Below are positions 1 to 9,111 of a DNA stretch of 64,000 nt, piece by piece. A program made the position numbers and the translations under genes. Positions within the stretch are counted from its first letter, which is position 1. Every line of letters begins with the position of its first letter. The notes below the pieces were generated by a model that worked only from the letters and a program-made list of their open reading frames with translations, was not told the origin of the DNA and searched no databases. Origin of the DNA: Caballeronia sp. M1242 (GTDB taxonomy: Bacteria > Pseudomonadota > Gammaproteobacteria > Burkholderiales > Burkholderiaceae); NCBI RefSeq assembly GCF_017220215.1, contig NZ_CP071131.1, positions 620,001-684,000 of the forward strand, in the 5' to 3' direction.

Positions 1-598
1 CGCGGGCCGCTGACCGCGTGAGCGTGGACTGTGCGAAGCGGTCGTCCACGCAGTTCGCGAGTATGGTCGTGCGCGCGTTCGGTGCCAGCGTGCGCAGCTT
101 GGCGCGTAGATGTTCGTTGAGCGTGATGAATTCGTGGGGCATGCGATACACGCCACGTTTCACCAGCCACTTGAGTCTGTCGACGAGGCGGCCGCTGTCG
201 GGCCCGTCTGCGACCAGCGGCAGATAGCTCACCGAGCGCGTGCGGGTCACTCGCGCGGCCAAAAGCCCGGCGAGTCCTGAAACAATCGTGCCTTGGGCAA
301 TGAGTAGTCGAGTCAGTTTCAATCTGCGCAGGATCGAGGCGGTCGAGCGCGTCATGCGAAGCATCGCGAACGCATTGCCGCGTATCGACTCGGCTGTATA
401 TGACAGGCCAATCGTCTGCACTTTTGAATGCGCGCGCGCGAGGTCTTCCACGAAGCTAAAGAGCGCGGCGTTCTGCCTGGGCGCCAGGATATACAAGGTT
501 TCGATCTGCGCGTTCCCGACAAGCGCAATCATGAAACGCTTGAGCATCTCCTCGTGACCGCCGTTGATGCCCGAATCACAGTAGATCCCAACCTTCAC
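1..598 (-). CDS. Glycosyltransferase, N-terminal part (cut by window edge)
   Basis: An open frame runs from a GTG at 598 to the window edge without a stop, giving 199 residues of a larger protein. The start begins VKVGIYCDSGINGGHEEM, typical of the N-terminal Rossmann lobe of GT-B (family 4-like) glycosyltransferases, which often open with a Gly-rich loop after the first beta strand. An AGGGAG ribosome site sits six bases before the GTG, and an in-frame stop just upstream rules out a longer start. Such enzymes transfer sugars in exopolysaccharide or LPS synthesis. The nearby TupA-like ATP-grasp gene supports a surface-polysaccharide setting. The catalytic C-terminal lobe lies outside the window, so the exact family is open. 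Confidence 0.75.
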   Translation of the reverse strand, partial: MKVGIYCDSGINGGHEEMLKRFMIALVGNAQIETLYILAPRQNAALFSFVEDLARAHSKVQTIGLSYTAESIRGNAFAMLRMTRSTASILRRLKLTRLLIAQGTIVSGLAGLLAARVTRTRSVSYLPLVADGPDSGRLVDRLKWLVKRGVYRMPHEFITLNEHLRAKLRTLAPNARTTILANCVDDRFAQSTLTRSAAR

Positions 599-1114
599 GG
601 CATTCTCCCTTTTTGTGCGCGTCCTCGCGCTTCTTCATGGCTTTGCTGCCGACAACGTCGAGTACGTCTGTGCGTCATGATTGCAATGGGCCGCCGTTCA
701 CCAGTCGGGCTTGGTCGCCCTCTGTCATCTCAGTGTGAAGCTTAGGCAAAAAAGGAATGAATTATTAGCACTCGCGCATTTCTGAACCGGCGTGCTTCGC
801 ATGAAGCCTCCTGCGGCTCTTGTGCATCGCGAAGCGGTTTGTCTGTAGAAAGCAATTAGCCGGATGTCCGAAGCGATTCGCGAAGCGTGAATGCAAAGCA
901 TCGATCAGGCCAAGCGTGAGTCGGCGATGGGCAACGAAACCGCACGGTCTCTGCAGCGTTTGTTGCGATGTCGTCCACGACGCTCAGTGTAGGGAAAATG
1001 GCAGGCGGTGTCTGCCGAAATTAATGCTGAAACAAGGCGCGAACGCAGTGCCGTTGCGCGAACAATCTCGTCTACCTAAGTGTTAATAGGTGTGCTAAGG
1101 TCGGTGCGACTTCA
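599..1114. other. Intergenic region, no gene recognised
   Basis: About 516 bases, less GC-rich than the flanks, between divergently transcribed genes. It must hold promoters for both, and an AT-rich patch near 750-772 is a candidate promoter area for the glycosyltransferase. Short open frames here have no recognisable composition or ribosome site. I see no RNA gene or repeat. Confidence 0.5.
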
Positions 1115-2299
1115 ATGCACGATAGCTTCGTCCGTTGCAACATGCACTGCATGACCGATGCACCAACGCGTCGCAGACGGCGCTCAAACCGATATGTGAC
1201 CATGGATCAGCGGGAAGAGTTGCGCTCGCTTTATTGCGTCGTTTGTCCTCGTTGCGAAAGCGTGTCGCCAGCGGATGACCTGTCGTGTCCTTACTGCGGC
1301 GCAGATCGACATGGTGCTGTGTTGACGCGGGCGCAGGCGTCGCTCCTCGGCATAGACGAGGCTGCGCGCGCGCTGGTGCGCGCCGCTTCATCGCAAGTCG
1401 GAGACATGCGCCGCGATCAAGTGGACGATGCCACACGCGCGGACAGCGCGAATCAATCGGCGGCATTGGTGTCGTCGCCCACTTATTTCGCTGTGAAGCG
1501 CAAGTGGGCTGCCGTGTTGACCGTAGGCGTGTGCGTGCTGGCCGGCATCGTTGCGTGGGTGCGCACTTCGCACAGTCCCGGTGCCGGCGAGCCGCACGAT
1601 GACCGCGTGAGTGTCGTCGGGACGGTTCATAAGCTGCCGCCTGTTGCGCCGGCCGCTCGTTCCGATGACGTCGCGCCAGGAGGCTCGGCATCCGATGCGC
1701 AAGCACGCTTTCTCGCGATGACCAATGCGCCCGGCCGAGCTATCTTTGCATTGCCGGCGTCGATGGACATAGCACCGTGCGCCACGGCGTCGATGCCTGC
1801 GTGCGACACATTGGCTGAAAGCCAAGCGTCGAGCACAGCGGCCGATACCGGCGGCTCGACGGCCACGGTCGTTCCTGAAGCGCCTCATTCAATTGCATCG
1901 GCTTCGGCGAAGCCGGCGGCACGAAAGCATGGTCGCGTCGAACATGCTTCGGTGAGCACGCGGCAGGCGCCGACGCACTCACGTGCGCATGCCAACGAGA
2001 GGACGACTCACGCCCAGCCCGCTCCGCGTTCGGTTCGTCACGCGAAGAAGATCGACAAGACGCATCCGCGCGTGCGCACCGTGCAACGTACAGTGGCACC
2101 GCCACGCGGCGAAGCTGACGCATCGGACGCGCCAGGCGCGGGCACGGTCGCGCCGGTCGCCGATCCCGCGATGACGTCTTCCGCAAGCTGGAAGCCGGGC
2201 AGCGGTTCCGAGCCCAACGACAACCTCCGCTCGCGCATAGGCAGGCTATTGCCGGCGGGCGTCGCGGCCACCAACAAGGGACGCGGAGAGGCGCACTGA
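1115..2299 (+). CDS. Zinc-ribbon membrane protein of unknown function
   Basis: A 394-residue protein from the longest start. A CPRC/CPYC pair (about residues 44-61) forms a small zinc ribbon, followed by one transmembrane helix (about 129-149, WAAVLTVGVCVLAGIVAW) and a long low-complexity Ala/Ser/His/Arg-rich tail. This is a cytoplasmic zinc ribbon joined by a single span to a disordered, presumably periplasmic tail. Other starts are Met at 1151 and Met at 1202, and none has a strong ribosome site, so the first 29 residues are uncertain. I do not recognise a family function. The codon bias and the coherent domain order support a real gene. Confidence 0.65.
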   Translation: MHDSFVRCNMHCMTDAPTRRRRRSNRYVTMDQREELRSLYCVVCPRCESVSPADDLSCPYCGADRHGAVLTRAQASLLGIDEAARALVRAASSQVGDMRRDQVDDATRADSANQSAALVSSPTYFAVKRKWAAVLTVGVCVLAGIVAWVRTSHSPGAGEPHDDRVSVVGTVHKLPPVAPAARSDDVAPGGSASDAQARFLAMTNAPGRAIFALPASMDIAPCATASMPACDTLAESQASSTAADTGGSTATVVPEAPHSIASASAKPAARKHGRVEHASVSTRQAPTHSRAHANERTTHAQPAPRSVRHAKKIDKTHPRVRTVQRTVAPPRGEADASDAPGAGTVAPVADPAMTSSASWKPGSGSEPNDNLRSRIGRLLPAGVAATNKGRGEAH

Positions 2300-2463
2300 C
2301 GATGCACGGAGCCACGCGACTCACGCAACCAATGTGGCCATCCGCACATTCGCTTTACTCTGTCATTTGCAAGAATCGTTTGCTGTAATTGTCGCCGGTG
2401 GAACGAGCGATAACGAGCAGAAGATCGTGCCACCGTCTTCCCCCGAGGCATGAGGGCTTCCGG

Positions 2464-3351
2464 ATGTTCGCCAAGACACTCATCGACGGCGCGAAGGCGT
2501 GGCTGCCGGACCCGGTGTTTCTGAGCATTGCCCACCGACATAAGGTCGGACGATTCCCGAACATGTGGAATCCCAAGACGTTCAACGAAAAGATTCTGCA
2601 TCGCTGTCTCTATCCCGATCCGCGTTACATGGATCTGACGGACAAGCTTAGAGTTCGCGATTACGTGGCGAACAAGATCGGTCCGCAACACCTGATCCCC
2701 TTGCTTGCAGAACCCGGCGCGTTCACGAAAGAAGTCTTCGATGCGCTGCCTTCCGCGTTCGTCATGAAGGCGAATCACGGCAGCGGCTTCGTGGAAGTGG
2801 TGAAAGACAAGAGCCGTGTGTCGTTCGAGCGACTCTCGGCGCTGTCGCAACAGTGGCTGTCGACGCCCTTCTATAAAGTCGCGCGGGAACGCCATTACCG
2901 CATGATCGAGCCGCGCATCTTTTTCGAAGCGCTGCTGCTCGCCGAAGATGGCGAAGTCCCCGCTGATCTGAAGTTCCATGTCTTCAACTCGCCCTCCGGC
3001 CAGCAGACGATTTTCGTCACAGTGATATCGGGCCGCTTCACCGATCATCCTCGCGGCGATACATACGACGCCGCGTGGCGGTTGCAGGACATCTGGTTCG
3101 GTCACTATAAGCGTAGCGACACGCCTGCGCCGCCGCCCGAATCGCTCGATTCGCTCCTTCGGATTGCAGGCGTGCTGGCCAAAGAGTTCGAATACGTGAG
3201 AGTCGATCTCTACGAAGCCGACGGAAACGTGTACTTCGGGGAACTAACGTTCACGCCGGGCGCGGGAGTTTTTCCAATTCGTCCCGATCACGTCGATTAC
3301 GAATGGGGCCGGCTCTTCAAGGTTGGTCCGCGGCATCCTTACAACCGATAG
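2464..3351 (+). CDS. TupA-like ATP-grasp protein
   Basis: A 295-residue protein matching the TupA-like ATP-grasp family (Pfam ATPgrasp_TupA): WNPKTFNEKILHR near the start, a KANHGSG nucleotide-binding strand around residue 100, and a C-terminal YFGELTFTPGAG metal/ATP-binding block. Members are found in capsule and teichuronopeptide loci and are thought to form amide bonds on polysaccharides. The Met at 2464 follows a GAGGG site; an upstream Met at 2389 would add 25 unconserved residues. The small DUF4142 gene starts nine bases after its stop, so the two are probably co-transcribed. The exact substrate cannot be read from sequence. Confidence 0.85.
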   Translation: MFAKTLIDGAKAWLPDPVFLSIAHRHKVGRFPNMWNPKTFNEKILHRCLYPDPRYMDLTDKLRVRDYVANKIGPQHLIPLLAEPGAFTKEVFDALPSAFVMKANHGSGFVEVVKDKSRVSFERLSALSQQWLSTPFYKVARERHYRMIEPRIFFEALLLAEDGEVPADLKFHVFNSPSGQQTIFVTVISGRFTDHPRGDTYDAAWRLQDIWFGHYKRSDTPAPPPESLDSLLRIAGVLAKEFEYVRVDLYEADGNVYFGELTFTPGAGVFPIRPDHVDYEWGRLFKVGPRHPYNR

Positions 3352-3359
3352 GCGAGAGC

Positions 3360-3905
3360 GTGAACCAACGCAGACGGCGGATCACATGCGGCGGCCTGCT
3401 TTTCTTGGCGATGTGCGTCGGCGCGCGTGCGCAGAGCCGGCCGCTCTCGGACGCGCAGATGGTCGGTGTTCTGCTAACCGCGAATCAGGCGGAGATCGCA
3501 GCAGCGCAGATTGCGCTGCGCAGAACACGCTCCACCAGCCTGCGGAGCTTCGCGACGCGCATCGTCGATGAAAACGCGCAGATCGCGCAGGAGACAAACG
3601 ACATGTTGCGAAGGCTCGGCGCGAACGCGCAGCCGAGCAGCGTGAGCGACGCGCTTGCGCGCCAAAGCCGCGACGACACCGAGATGCTCGACGAGCAAGA
3701 CGAATACGCATTCGCGCAAGCCTATCTCGAACGCGAGGTCGATTTTCTCGGGCGGCTCGTGAATACCGTCGATGGATTCATCCGATCCACGCATAGCGCG
3801 GATGTGAAAGTACTGCTCGTGCGAGTCAGGCCGGCATTCACGCTTCATCTCGATCAGGCGCGACGACTCCAACTGGTGTTTCAACGCCCCGGCTTCGGTC
3901 ATTGA
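3360..3905 (+). CDS. DUF4142 secreted protein
   Basis: A 181-residue protein starting at GTG 3360, nine bases after the previous stop. It has a signal peptide (RRRRITCGGLLFLAMCVGARA) and a helical DUF4142 domain: SDAQMVGVLLTANQAEI, the SFATRIVDEN helix and a C-terminal four-helix portion. DUF4142 proteins are ferritin-like helical bundles exported to the periplasm or outer membrane; no reaction is established. No metal-binding Glu/His set is obvious. Tight spacing suggests an operon with the ATP-grasp gene. Confidence 0.8.
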   Translation: MNQRRRRITCGGLLFLAMCVGARAQSRPLSDAQMVGVLLTANQAEIAAAQIALRRTRSTSLRSFATRIVDENAQIAQETNDMLRRLGANAQPSSVSDALARQSRDDTEMLDEQDEYAFAQAYLEREVDFLGRLVNTVDGFIRSTHSADVKVLLVRVRPAFTLHLDQARRLQLVFQRPGFGH

Positions 3906-4006
3906 GTGGGACAGGCAGCGTCTGCAATGCATTCCACGAAGTCTTGTTTGCCGGTTGATTATCGGCGCGCTAGATTGAAATCATTCACGCACTGTCGGAG
4001 CCGGCC

Positions 4007-4267
4007 ATGTCACAGATCCTGACGCAATACTGGCAAGCGTTATTGGTCCCCGTAGGACGGGCTCGACAACGCTGGCGGCAACGCGCATACGAGCGCGCGA
4101 TGCGAGCGTGCGCATGCTCGGCCGCAAGCAAACCGACGCAGCGCGACGAGCAGGCAAGCGGCCCGGAGCGGCTCGAGCAGATTGCGCTTTACGCGCGCGC
4201 GGGCTATTTCAACATGGGCTATACGGTGGACGCGTTCAGCACACCCGCCGATTTGCCGCCACATTGA
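4007..4267 (+). CDS. Small hypothetical protein
   Basis: An 86-residue open frame with a GGAG site six bases before its ATG. The product is basic and helical at the N-terminus (QRWRQRAYERAMRACA), and a short C-terminal segment (ARAGYFNMGYTVDAFS) looks like a conserved tail rather than random translation. No signal peptide or membrane helix is evident. It stands alone between the DUF4142 gene and the binding-protein gene. I do not recognise a family. Confidence 0.55.
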   Translation: MSQILTQYWQALLVPVGRARQRWRQRAYERAMRACACSAASKPTQRDEQASGPERLEQIALYARAGYFNMGYTVDAFSTPADLPPH

Positions 4268-4394
4268 TTCCGACCACAACCGCGCGTTTCGCATATCGCG
4301 CGGAGGCATATTCGTAGCATTCTTCCTTCGTTTGTGCGCAAGCGCCGCGCTTGTACAGTGAACGCTCCTGACACTTCGCTCGGACGTTCAGCGC

Positions 4395-5408
4395 ATGAGG
4401 GCATCTTCCGCATTCAATCGACTGCTTGTGCTCGTTATGCTCGTTGCGTCGTGTGTTGCACTAAGCGCGGCGCACGCGGAAGGAACGGTACGCATCGTCG
4501 ATCAATATGGCATCGGCTCCTTGCTGCTGAAAGTGGCGAAGGACCAGAAGTTGATCGAGAAGGAAGGCGCGCGCGCGGGGCTGCATATCGACGTGCAATG
4601 GACCACGCTGTCCGGCGGCGCGGCGGTCAATGAAGCCTTGCTCTCGGGCGCCGCCGATATCGCCACGCTCGGCATCGGTCCGCTGATGACGATTTGGGAC
4701 CGCACGCGCGGTCATCAGGATTTCCGCGCGATGTCGGCGCAGAGCGCGGTGCCAGTGTATCTCGTGTCGAACGATGCGCGCATTCGCAGCATCGCGGATA
4801 TCGGCGAAAAAGACCGCATCGCGGTGGTGTCGGTCGCCGTCTCGCAGCAGGGGCGGCTGTTGCAGATGGCTTCGGCCAAGGCGTTCGGCGATGCGGAGTA
4901 CGCGCGCCTCGACCGCTTCGAAGTGAACATGCCGCACGCGGATGCGACGACGGCCATGCTCGCAGGCAGTTCGGTCATCAACCTTCACTTCTCGAACGCG
5001 CCTTATCAGTATCAAGAACTCGACGACCCGAAGATTCACAAGGTCATCAGTTCGACGGACATACTGGGCGGCCCGGCGACGAGCAGCGTTGCCGTCACAT
5101 CCGACAAATGGCGCAAGGATAACCCCCGCACATATGCGGCCGTGCGCGCGGCGCTCGTCGATGCGGCGCGGCTCGTTGCATCCAACAAGCCCGAGGCTGC
5201 GGCCATCTATATCCGACAGGACGCATCGAAACTGTCGCCGACATTCGTCGAACGCATTCTGAATGACAAGGACGTGAGTTTCTCCACGACCCCTGAAAAC
5301 ACACTCGCACTCGGCGCCTTCCTGTTCAAGGTGGGCGTCATTCGCCACGAGCCGAAGTCGTGGCGCGACTACTTCTTTACCGACGATCCCGACGGGCAAG
5401 GCAGCTAA
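4395..5408 (+). CDS. ABC transporter substrate-binding protein, NitT/TauT type
   Basis: A 337-residue periplasmic binding protein with a clear signal peptide (LLVLVMLVASCVALSAAHA) and an NMT1/SsuA-like fold: an N-terminal strand VRIVDQYGIGSLLL, then ALLSGAADIATLGIGP, the ligand-loop region typical of this class. Relatives bind sulfonates, nitrate, taurine or thiamine precursors. The next gene, 54 bases on, encodes a TauD-type dioxygenase, which points to an organosulfur or similar small-molecule ligand. No permease or ATPase is nearby, so it must borrow one encoded elsewhere. Confidence 0.85.
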   Translation: MRASSAFNRLLVLVMLVASCVALSAAHAEGTVRIVDQYGIGSLLLKVAKDQKLIEKEGARAGLHIDVQWTTLSGGAAVNEALLSGAADIATLGIGPLMTIWDRTRGHQDFRAMSAQSAVPVYLVSNDARIRSIADIGEKDRIAVVSVAVSQQGRLLQMASAKAFGDAEYARLDRFEVNMPHADATTAMLAGSSVINLHFSNAPYQYQELDDPKIHKVISSTDILGGPATSSVAVTSDKWRKDNPRTYAAVRAALVDAARLVASNKPEAAAIYIRQDASKLSPTFVERILNDKDVSFSTTPENTLALGAFLFKVGVIRHEPKSWRDYFFTDDPDGQGS

Positions 5409-5461
5409 CGTCGTCGGGTCGCTCGCAGAAACAGACCCACAGTCAAAGCGGAGATTCGCCC

Positions 5462-6418
5462 ATGAACGCAGCCGTCATCGCACACCAGGCAACCGAACAC
5501 GAGATCGAAGTGCGTCCTTTGTCGGCGCATATCGGCGCGGAGATTAGCGGCGTCGATCTGACGCGTGCATTGCAACCTGCCCAGGTCGCGGCGATTCGCG
5601 CGGCTTTGCTGAAGTGGCGCGTCGTGTTTTTCCGCGAGCAGTTCCTCACGCATGAACAGCATGTCGCGTTTTCGGCGCAGTTCGGCGAATTGACTGTCGG
5701 GCATCCCGTGTTCGGTCATGTGGAAGGGCATCCGGAGTTGTACTCGATCTCGAAGTTTCGCAAGGCGACGCGCTTCGAAGGGCAGGCGTTGCTGCGGCCG
5801 TGGACCGGATGGCATACGGATGTGACGGCAGCGGTCAATCCGCCATTCGCATCGATTCTTCGCGGCGTGACGATCCCGCCATATGGCGGCGATACGCAGT
5901 GGACCAACCTCGTCATCGCTTACGAGAAGTTGTCCCCAACGCTGCGCGCATTCGTCGACGGATTGCGCGGCATACATCGCTTCGCGCCGCCGCAAGGCGC
6001 GAGCGGCACCGATGCATTCGCGAAGGCGGTCAACGAGCACACGCTCGTCAGCGAACATCCGCTCGTGCGGGTGCATCCGGAGACCGGAGAGCGCGCGTTG
6101 TATGTGAGCCCGGGCTTTTTGAAGTCCATCGTCGGCCTGACGCCGCGTGAGAGTCAGGCGCTGCTCGAATTGCTATGGGAACATGTGACGCGACCGGAGT
6201 TCACGGTCCGCTTCAAGTGGGAGCCGGGCAGCATCGCGTTCTGGGACAACCGCTCGACAGCCCACCTTGCGCCGACGGATATCTTCGATCTCGACTTCGA
6301 CCGTCAGCTCTATCGCACGACGCTCGTCGGCGATGTGCCCGTTGGACCCGACGGCAAGCGGTCTATCGCGATAGAAGGCTCGCCTGTCGGCGCGGCGGCT
6401 GCCGTCGCGTTGAATTGA
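5462..6418 (+). CDS. TauD/TfdA-family Fe(II)/2-oxoglutarate dioxygenase
   Basis: A 318-residue enzyme of the TauD/TfdA family. The iron triad is visible: WHTDVTA (His and Asp, about residues 117-119) and the distal His in STAHLAP (about 266), with the 2-oxoglutarate-binding Arg in LYRTTL (about 284). The N-terminal IGAEISGVDLTR is also characteristic. It would hydroxylate a small acid or sulfonate, for example releasing sulfite from an alkylsulfonate. The start at 5462 follows a GGAG site; the preceding gene is the binding protein, probably in one operon. Family members also attack phenoxyacetates and other acids, so the substrate is inferred only. Confidence 0.88.
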   Translation: MNAAVIAHQATEHEIEVRPLSAHIGAEISGVDLTRALQPAQVAAIRAALLKWRVVFFREQFLTHEQHVAFSAQFGELTVGHPVFGHVEGHPELYSISKFRKATRFEGQALLRPWTGWHTDVTAAVNPPFASILRGVTIPPYGGDTQWTNLVIAYEKLSPTLRAFVDGLRGIHRFAPPQGASGTDAFAKAVNEHTLVSEHPLVRVHPETGERALYVSPGFLKSIVGLTPRESQALLELLWEHVTRPEFTVRFKWEPGSIAFWDNRSTAHLAPTDIFDLDFDRQLYRTTLVGDVPVGPDGKRSIAIEGSPVGAAAAVALN

Positions 6419-6423
6419 GCGCA

Positions 6424-6442
6424 GCGGCGACCGGGTCGCCGC
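6424..6442. terminator. Bidirectional hairpin between convergent genes
   Basis: A near-perfect inverted repeat GCGGCGACC-G-GGTCGCCGC lies between the stop of the dioxygenase gene and the stop of the CHAD gene. There is no T-run, so it could act as a structured 3' end for both transcripts rather than a classic intrinsic terminator. Confidence 0.55.
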
Positions 6443-6469
6443 GCATCCTCATCACAGGACAGACAACGG

Positions 6470-7294
6470 CTAAAGCAGCTTGGCGGCGGCCTTGAACCTG
6501 CGCTTCTGTTCCTTCTCCAGCACGCGCAACGCGCGGTCCGCCGCGCCGTCGGGCAGTGCCGCGCGGTGCTCGAGCAGCAGATCGCGGCTCGCGACGACAT
6601 CGTTCAGTTCACCGAAACGCTTCTGCACGCGCTTCAGGTTCTTCAGCCCCTTGCGCTGCTTCTTGCCGAGAAGCGGCTCGAAGAATTCCAGCAGATAGCG
6701 GACCTTCTTTCCGGCCTTGCGGACTTCATGGAACGACTCATAGTCCGAGCGGCCTTTGCGTGATGCCACGCGCATCCGCTTCTTGAGTTGCTTCTGCGCC
6801 GCAACGACGCGCTGTCTGGCGAATTTCGTCAGCGGCGTGCGTTGCGCGGCCGTGTTCAACTCGCGATTCGCTTCGCTCATCGCTTCGCGCAGCGTCTGCT
6901 TGACACTCGCATGAGCAAGCGTTTCGAGGCTCTTTCGCGAGGCTTCGGAGCGGCTCTGGCGGAATGCGTCGAGCAGCTCCCGGTCGCCGGTGGCTTCCAC
7001 GAGACCGATGAGGATGTCCCAGTCGCGCGTATTGCCTGCGGCGTTTGCGAGGAATTTGTAAATGGCGCGCTGCTGCGTGTCGAAGTCTTCGTGAAGTATC
7101 GGCCGGTACGCCCACAGCAGCGTGCGCAGGCGTCGCAGCGCCACGCGCAGCTTGTGCAGTTGTTCGGCCTCGCCTTCGTGTTCCAGCGCGGATGCCTGAG
7201 CGATGGCTTCGCCGACGAGCGGCTCTGCAAACGTCGAAAAGTTCGTCTCAGCGGTCGCCGGGCGATTGTCGGCGTTCTCGTCGTCCTTCTTCAT
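6470..7294 (-). CDS. CHAD domain protein
   Basis: A 274-residue helical, Lys/Arg-rich protein matching the CHAD domain: EQLHKLRVALRRLRTLL near the N-terminus, NTRDWDILIGL, and a second half-repeat with FHEVRKAGKKVRYLLEFF and FGELNDVVASRD. CHAD domains are established polyphosphate binders, and these basic helices line the binding cavity. The Met at 7294 is preferred over one 18 codons upstream because the domain begins soon after. It follows two phosphatase-type genes on the same strand, consistent with phosphate or polyphosphate metabolism. There is no fused CYTH domain. Confidence 0.9.
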   Translation of the reverse strand: MKKDDENADNRPATAETNFSTFAEPLVGEAIAQASALEHEGEAEQLHKLRVALRRLRTLLWAYRPILHEDFDTQQRAIYKFLANAAGNTRDWDILIGLVEATGDRELLDAFRQSRSEASRKSLETLAHASVKQTLREAMSEANRELNTAAQRTPLTKFARQRVVAAQKQLKKRMRVASRKGRSDYESFHEVRKAGKKVRYLLEFFEPLLGKKQRKGLKNLKRVQKRFGELNDVVASRDLLLEHRAALPDGAADRALRVLEKEQKRRFKAAAKLL

Positions 7295-7416
7295 GATCGT
7301 TTCCCGGTGTGATGCAACGGCATCTACAAGGCAAGATTCGTACCGCATCCACCATGTGATAAGAGTCTTGCCCGTTGCGCCGTTCTCGCCGGGAGATTGT
7401 CACGAGAGCTTCATAT

Positions 7417-9087
7417 TCAACCGCGGCGTTGCTTCTGGAGGACGATGGTTTCGAACAGTTCGTAGTCGGCGGTGGGCGTCTTATCCGCGCCCGGCGCGTG
7501 GTAGTAGTTCATCGTGATCGACGTCTTTCCGCCACGTTCGCCCGGATCGTGATCGAACACGGCGATGCCGTAGCCCGTGCCCGTATCGCGTTGCGCGGAC
7601 CAGATGGCGTCCTCCACCGCGTCGGCGACAGGGCGCACGAAGGTGCCCGCCGTCTTGCCGGGCACCGGGCCATTCCGCTTGGTGAAGATCTGCGCTTGCG
7701 GATTGCCCGTGCCCGCATCGGTGCCGTAGACGTCGAGCGGCGCGCTCGTGCCGCCGCCGCCGAGTATCAGATGCACGGTGCCGTGCGTCGTGTCGATCGG
7801 ATCGTTGGCGCGCTGCGTCGTGGTGACCGGGCGCGGCTGCAACGTGTCGACGCTTTCGCCCGTCACGGCATCGCGGCCCGCGTGATGGTTGCAGCCGCGC
7901 ACGGGATGGCTGCGCTCGTAGTCGTGATCGTGGCCGCACAGCACGAGATCGACGCCGTACCGGTCGAAAAGCGGCAGCCATGCTTCGCGAATGCCCTTGT
8001 CGGAGCCGTTGCCCGTCTTCGAAGAACTGAGCGCGTCCTGATGCATCTGCACGACGATCCAGTCGATGTCGTCGTCGTGCTTCGCCTCGCGCAAGGTCTT
8101 CTCCAGCCAGCGCGTTTGTTCGCCGCCGCTATAGCCACGTACATAGAAGGATGTGCCCGGTTCAATCGCGGGATGGCCGGTGCTCGCCGCCGGCACCAGC
8201 GGCGACGGTCCCGCGACGAACGCGGCGGCGTCCTGATACACGACGTCGTCCGCATCGAGCGAAATGAAGAGCACGGAACTCACCCGAAAGCTGTACCAGC
8301 GGCCGCCAAAGCGCGTTCCATTGTCGGGCAACGTGTAGCGCGTGAGGTAAGAATCGAAGCCCTGCGGGCCGTTATTGAATTCGATCTCATGGTTGCCGGG
8401 ACACGGCATCCACGGACGATTCGCGGCCGAAACTTGCGCGTTGTTGCCGAAGTCGCGCCACACGTCCGGCTGATGCGTCGGGTTCAGATTCGCGTAACAG
8501 AGGTCGCCGTTCAGCAGATGAAAGAGCGGTTGAAAGCGTTCGACGGCCTGCACGGCGAAGCGGCTTTGCGGCGAGGACAGCACCCATCCGGTGTTGGGCG
8601 TCGCGAGATCGCCGTAACTCGTGAAGCGGAACTTGCAACGCCCGCGCGGCGCGGTGCAAAAGCTCGCGCAGAAGGGCTGAGCCGCGTTGCTGTCGTTGTC
8701 GGCCGTAACTTCGTAGCGGTACGTCGTGTCCGGATGCAGACCGTCGAGCCGCGCGTGATATGTGCAGACGATTTCGCCATTGAGACCGTCCGTATAAGTG
8801 CGCTGCACTGCGTGCACGAGCCGCGCATGACCATCGTGCGTGGTGAGGCGAACGCGCGGCTTGGCGGCCGGCGCAAGCGACGCCCAGCTCACGACCACTT
8901 CGTGCGCGGGATCTTCGCCCCATGTGAGGTGGATCTGTTCGGGCGTGCCGTCGGGCGAGGCCGCTGCCGCGTTCGCCGCGCCGCTGAGGGCGTTCGCGGC
9001 CGTCGCGAGCCCCGAGGCGCCGGCGAGCTTCAGGAAACCTCGGCGCGATGCAACGCGCCCGCTATCGTGCGAATGGTGTGTCGTCAT
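7417..9087 (-). CDS. Tat-exported purple acid phosphatase-like metallophosphoesterase
   Basis: A 556-residue protein with a twin-arginine leader (SRRGFLKLAGASG), a fibronectin-like N-terminal domain (PEQIHLTWGEDPAHEVVVSW) and a metallophosphoesterase domain. Metal ligands are visible in FTSYGDLA, LLNGDLCYAN, PGNHEIE and CGHDHDYERSHP. This order is that of bacterial purple acid phosphatases, which release phosphate from esters in the periplasm or medium. The stop-to-start gap from the upstream phytase-like gene is 24 bases, so the two form an operon. Likely regulation by phosphate is an inference; I did not find a clear Pho box. Confidence 0.9.
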   Translation of the reverse strand: MTTHHSHDSGRVASRRGFLKLAGASGLATAANALSGAANAAAASPDGTPEQIHLTWGEDPAHEVVVSWASLAPAAKPRVRLTTHDGHARLVHAVQRTYTDGLNGEIVCTYHARLDGLHPDTTYRYEVTADNDSNAAQPFCASFCTAPRGRCKFRFTSYGDLATPNTGWVLSSPQSRFAVQAVERFQPLFHLLNGDLCYANLNPTHQPDVWRDFGNNAQVSAANRPWMPCPGNHEIEFNNGPQGFDSYLTRYTLPDNGTRFGGRWYSFRVSSVLFISLDADDVVYQDAAAFVAGPSPLVPAASTGHPAIEPGTSFYVRGYSGGEQTRWLEKTLREAKHDDDIDWIVVQMHQDALSSSKTGNGSDKGIREAWLPLFDRYGVDLVLCGHDHDYERSHPVRGCNHHAGRDAVTGESVDTLQPRPVTTTQRANDPIDTTHGTVHLILGGGGTSAPLDVYGTDAGTGNPQAQIFTKRNGPVPGKTAGTFVRPVADAVEDAIWSAQRDTGTGYGIAVFDHDPGERGGKTSITMNYYHAPGADKTPTADYELFETIVLQKQRRG

Positions 9088-9111
9088 TGGAGTGCTCGGG
9101 TCGTGGTCGGG

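Noticed and set aside
595-678. A 27-codon minus-strand frame whose stop overlaps the GTG of the glycosyltransferase gene
   Set aside because: The overlap hints at a leader peptide, but there is no ribosome site and the peptide is low-complexity Arg/Gln-rich.
820-1086. An 88-codon plus-strand frame in the first intergenic region
   Set aside because: No ribosome site, odd Cys/Arg-rich composition and no recognisable pattern.
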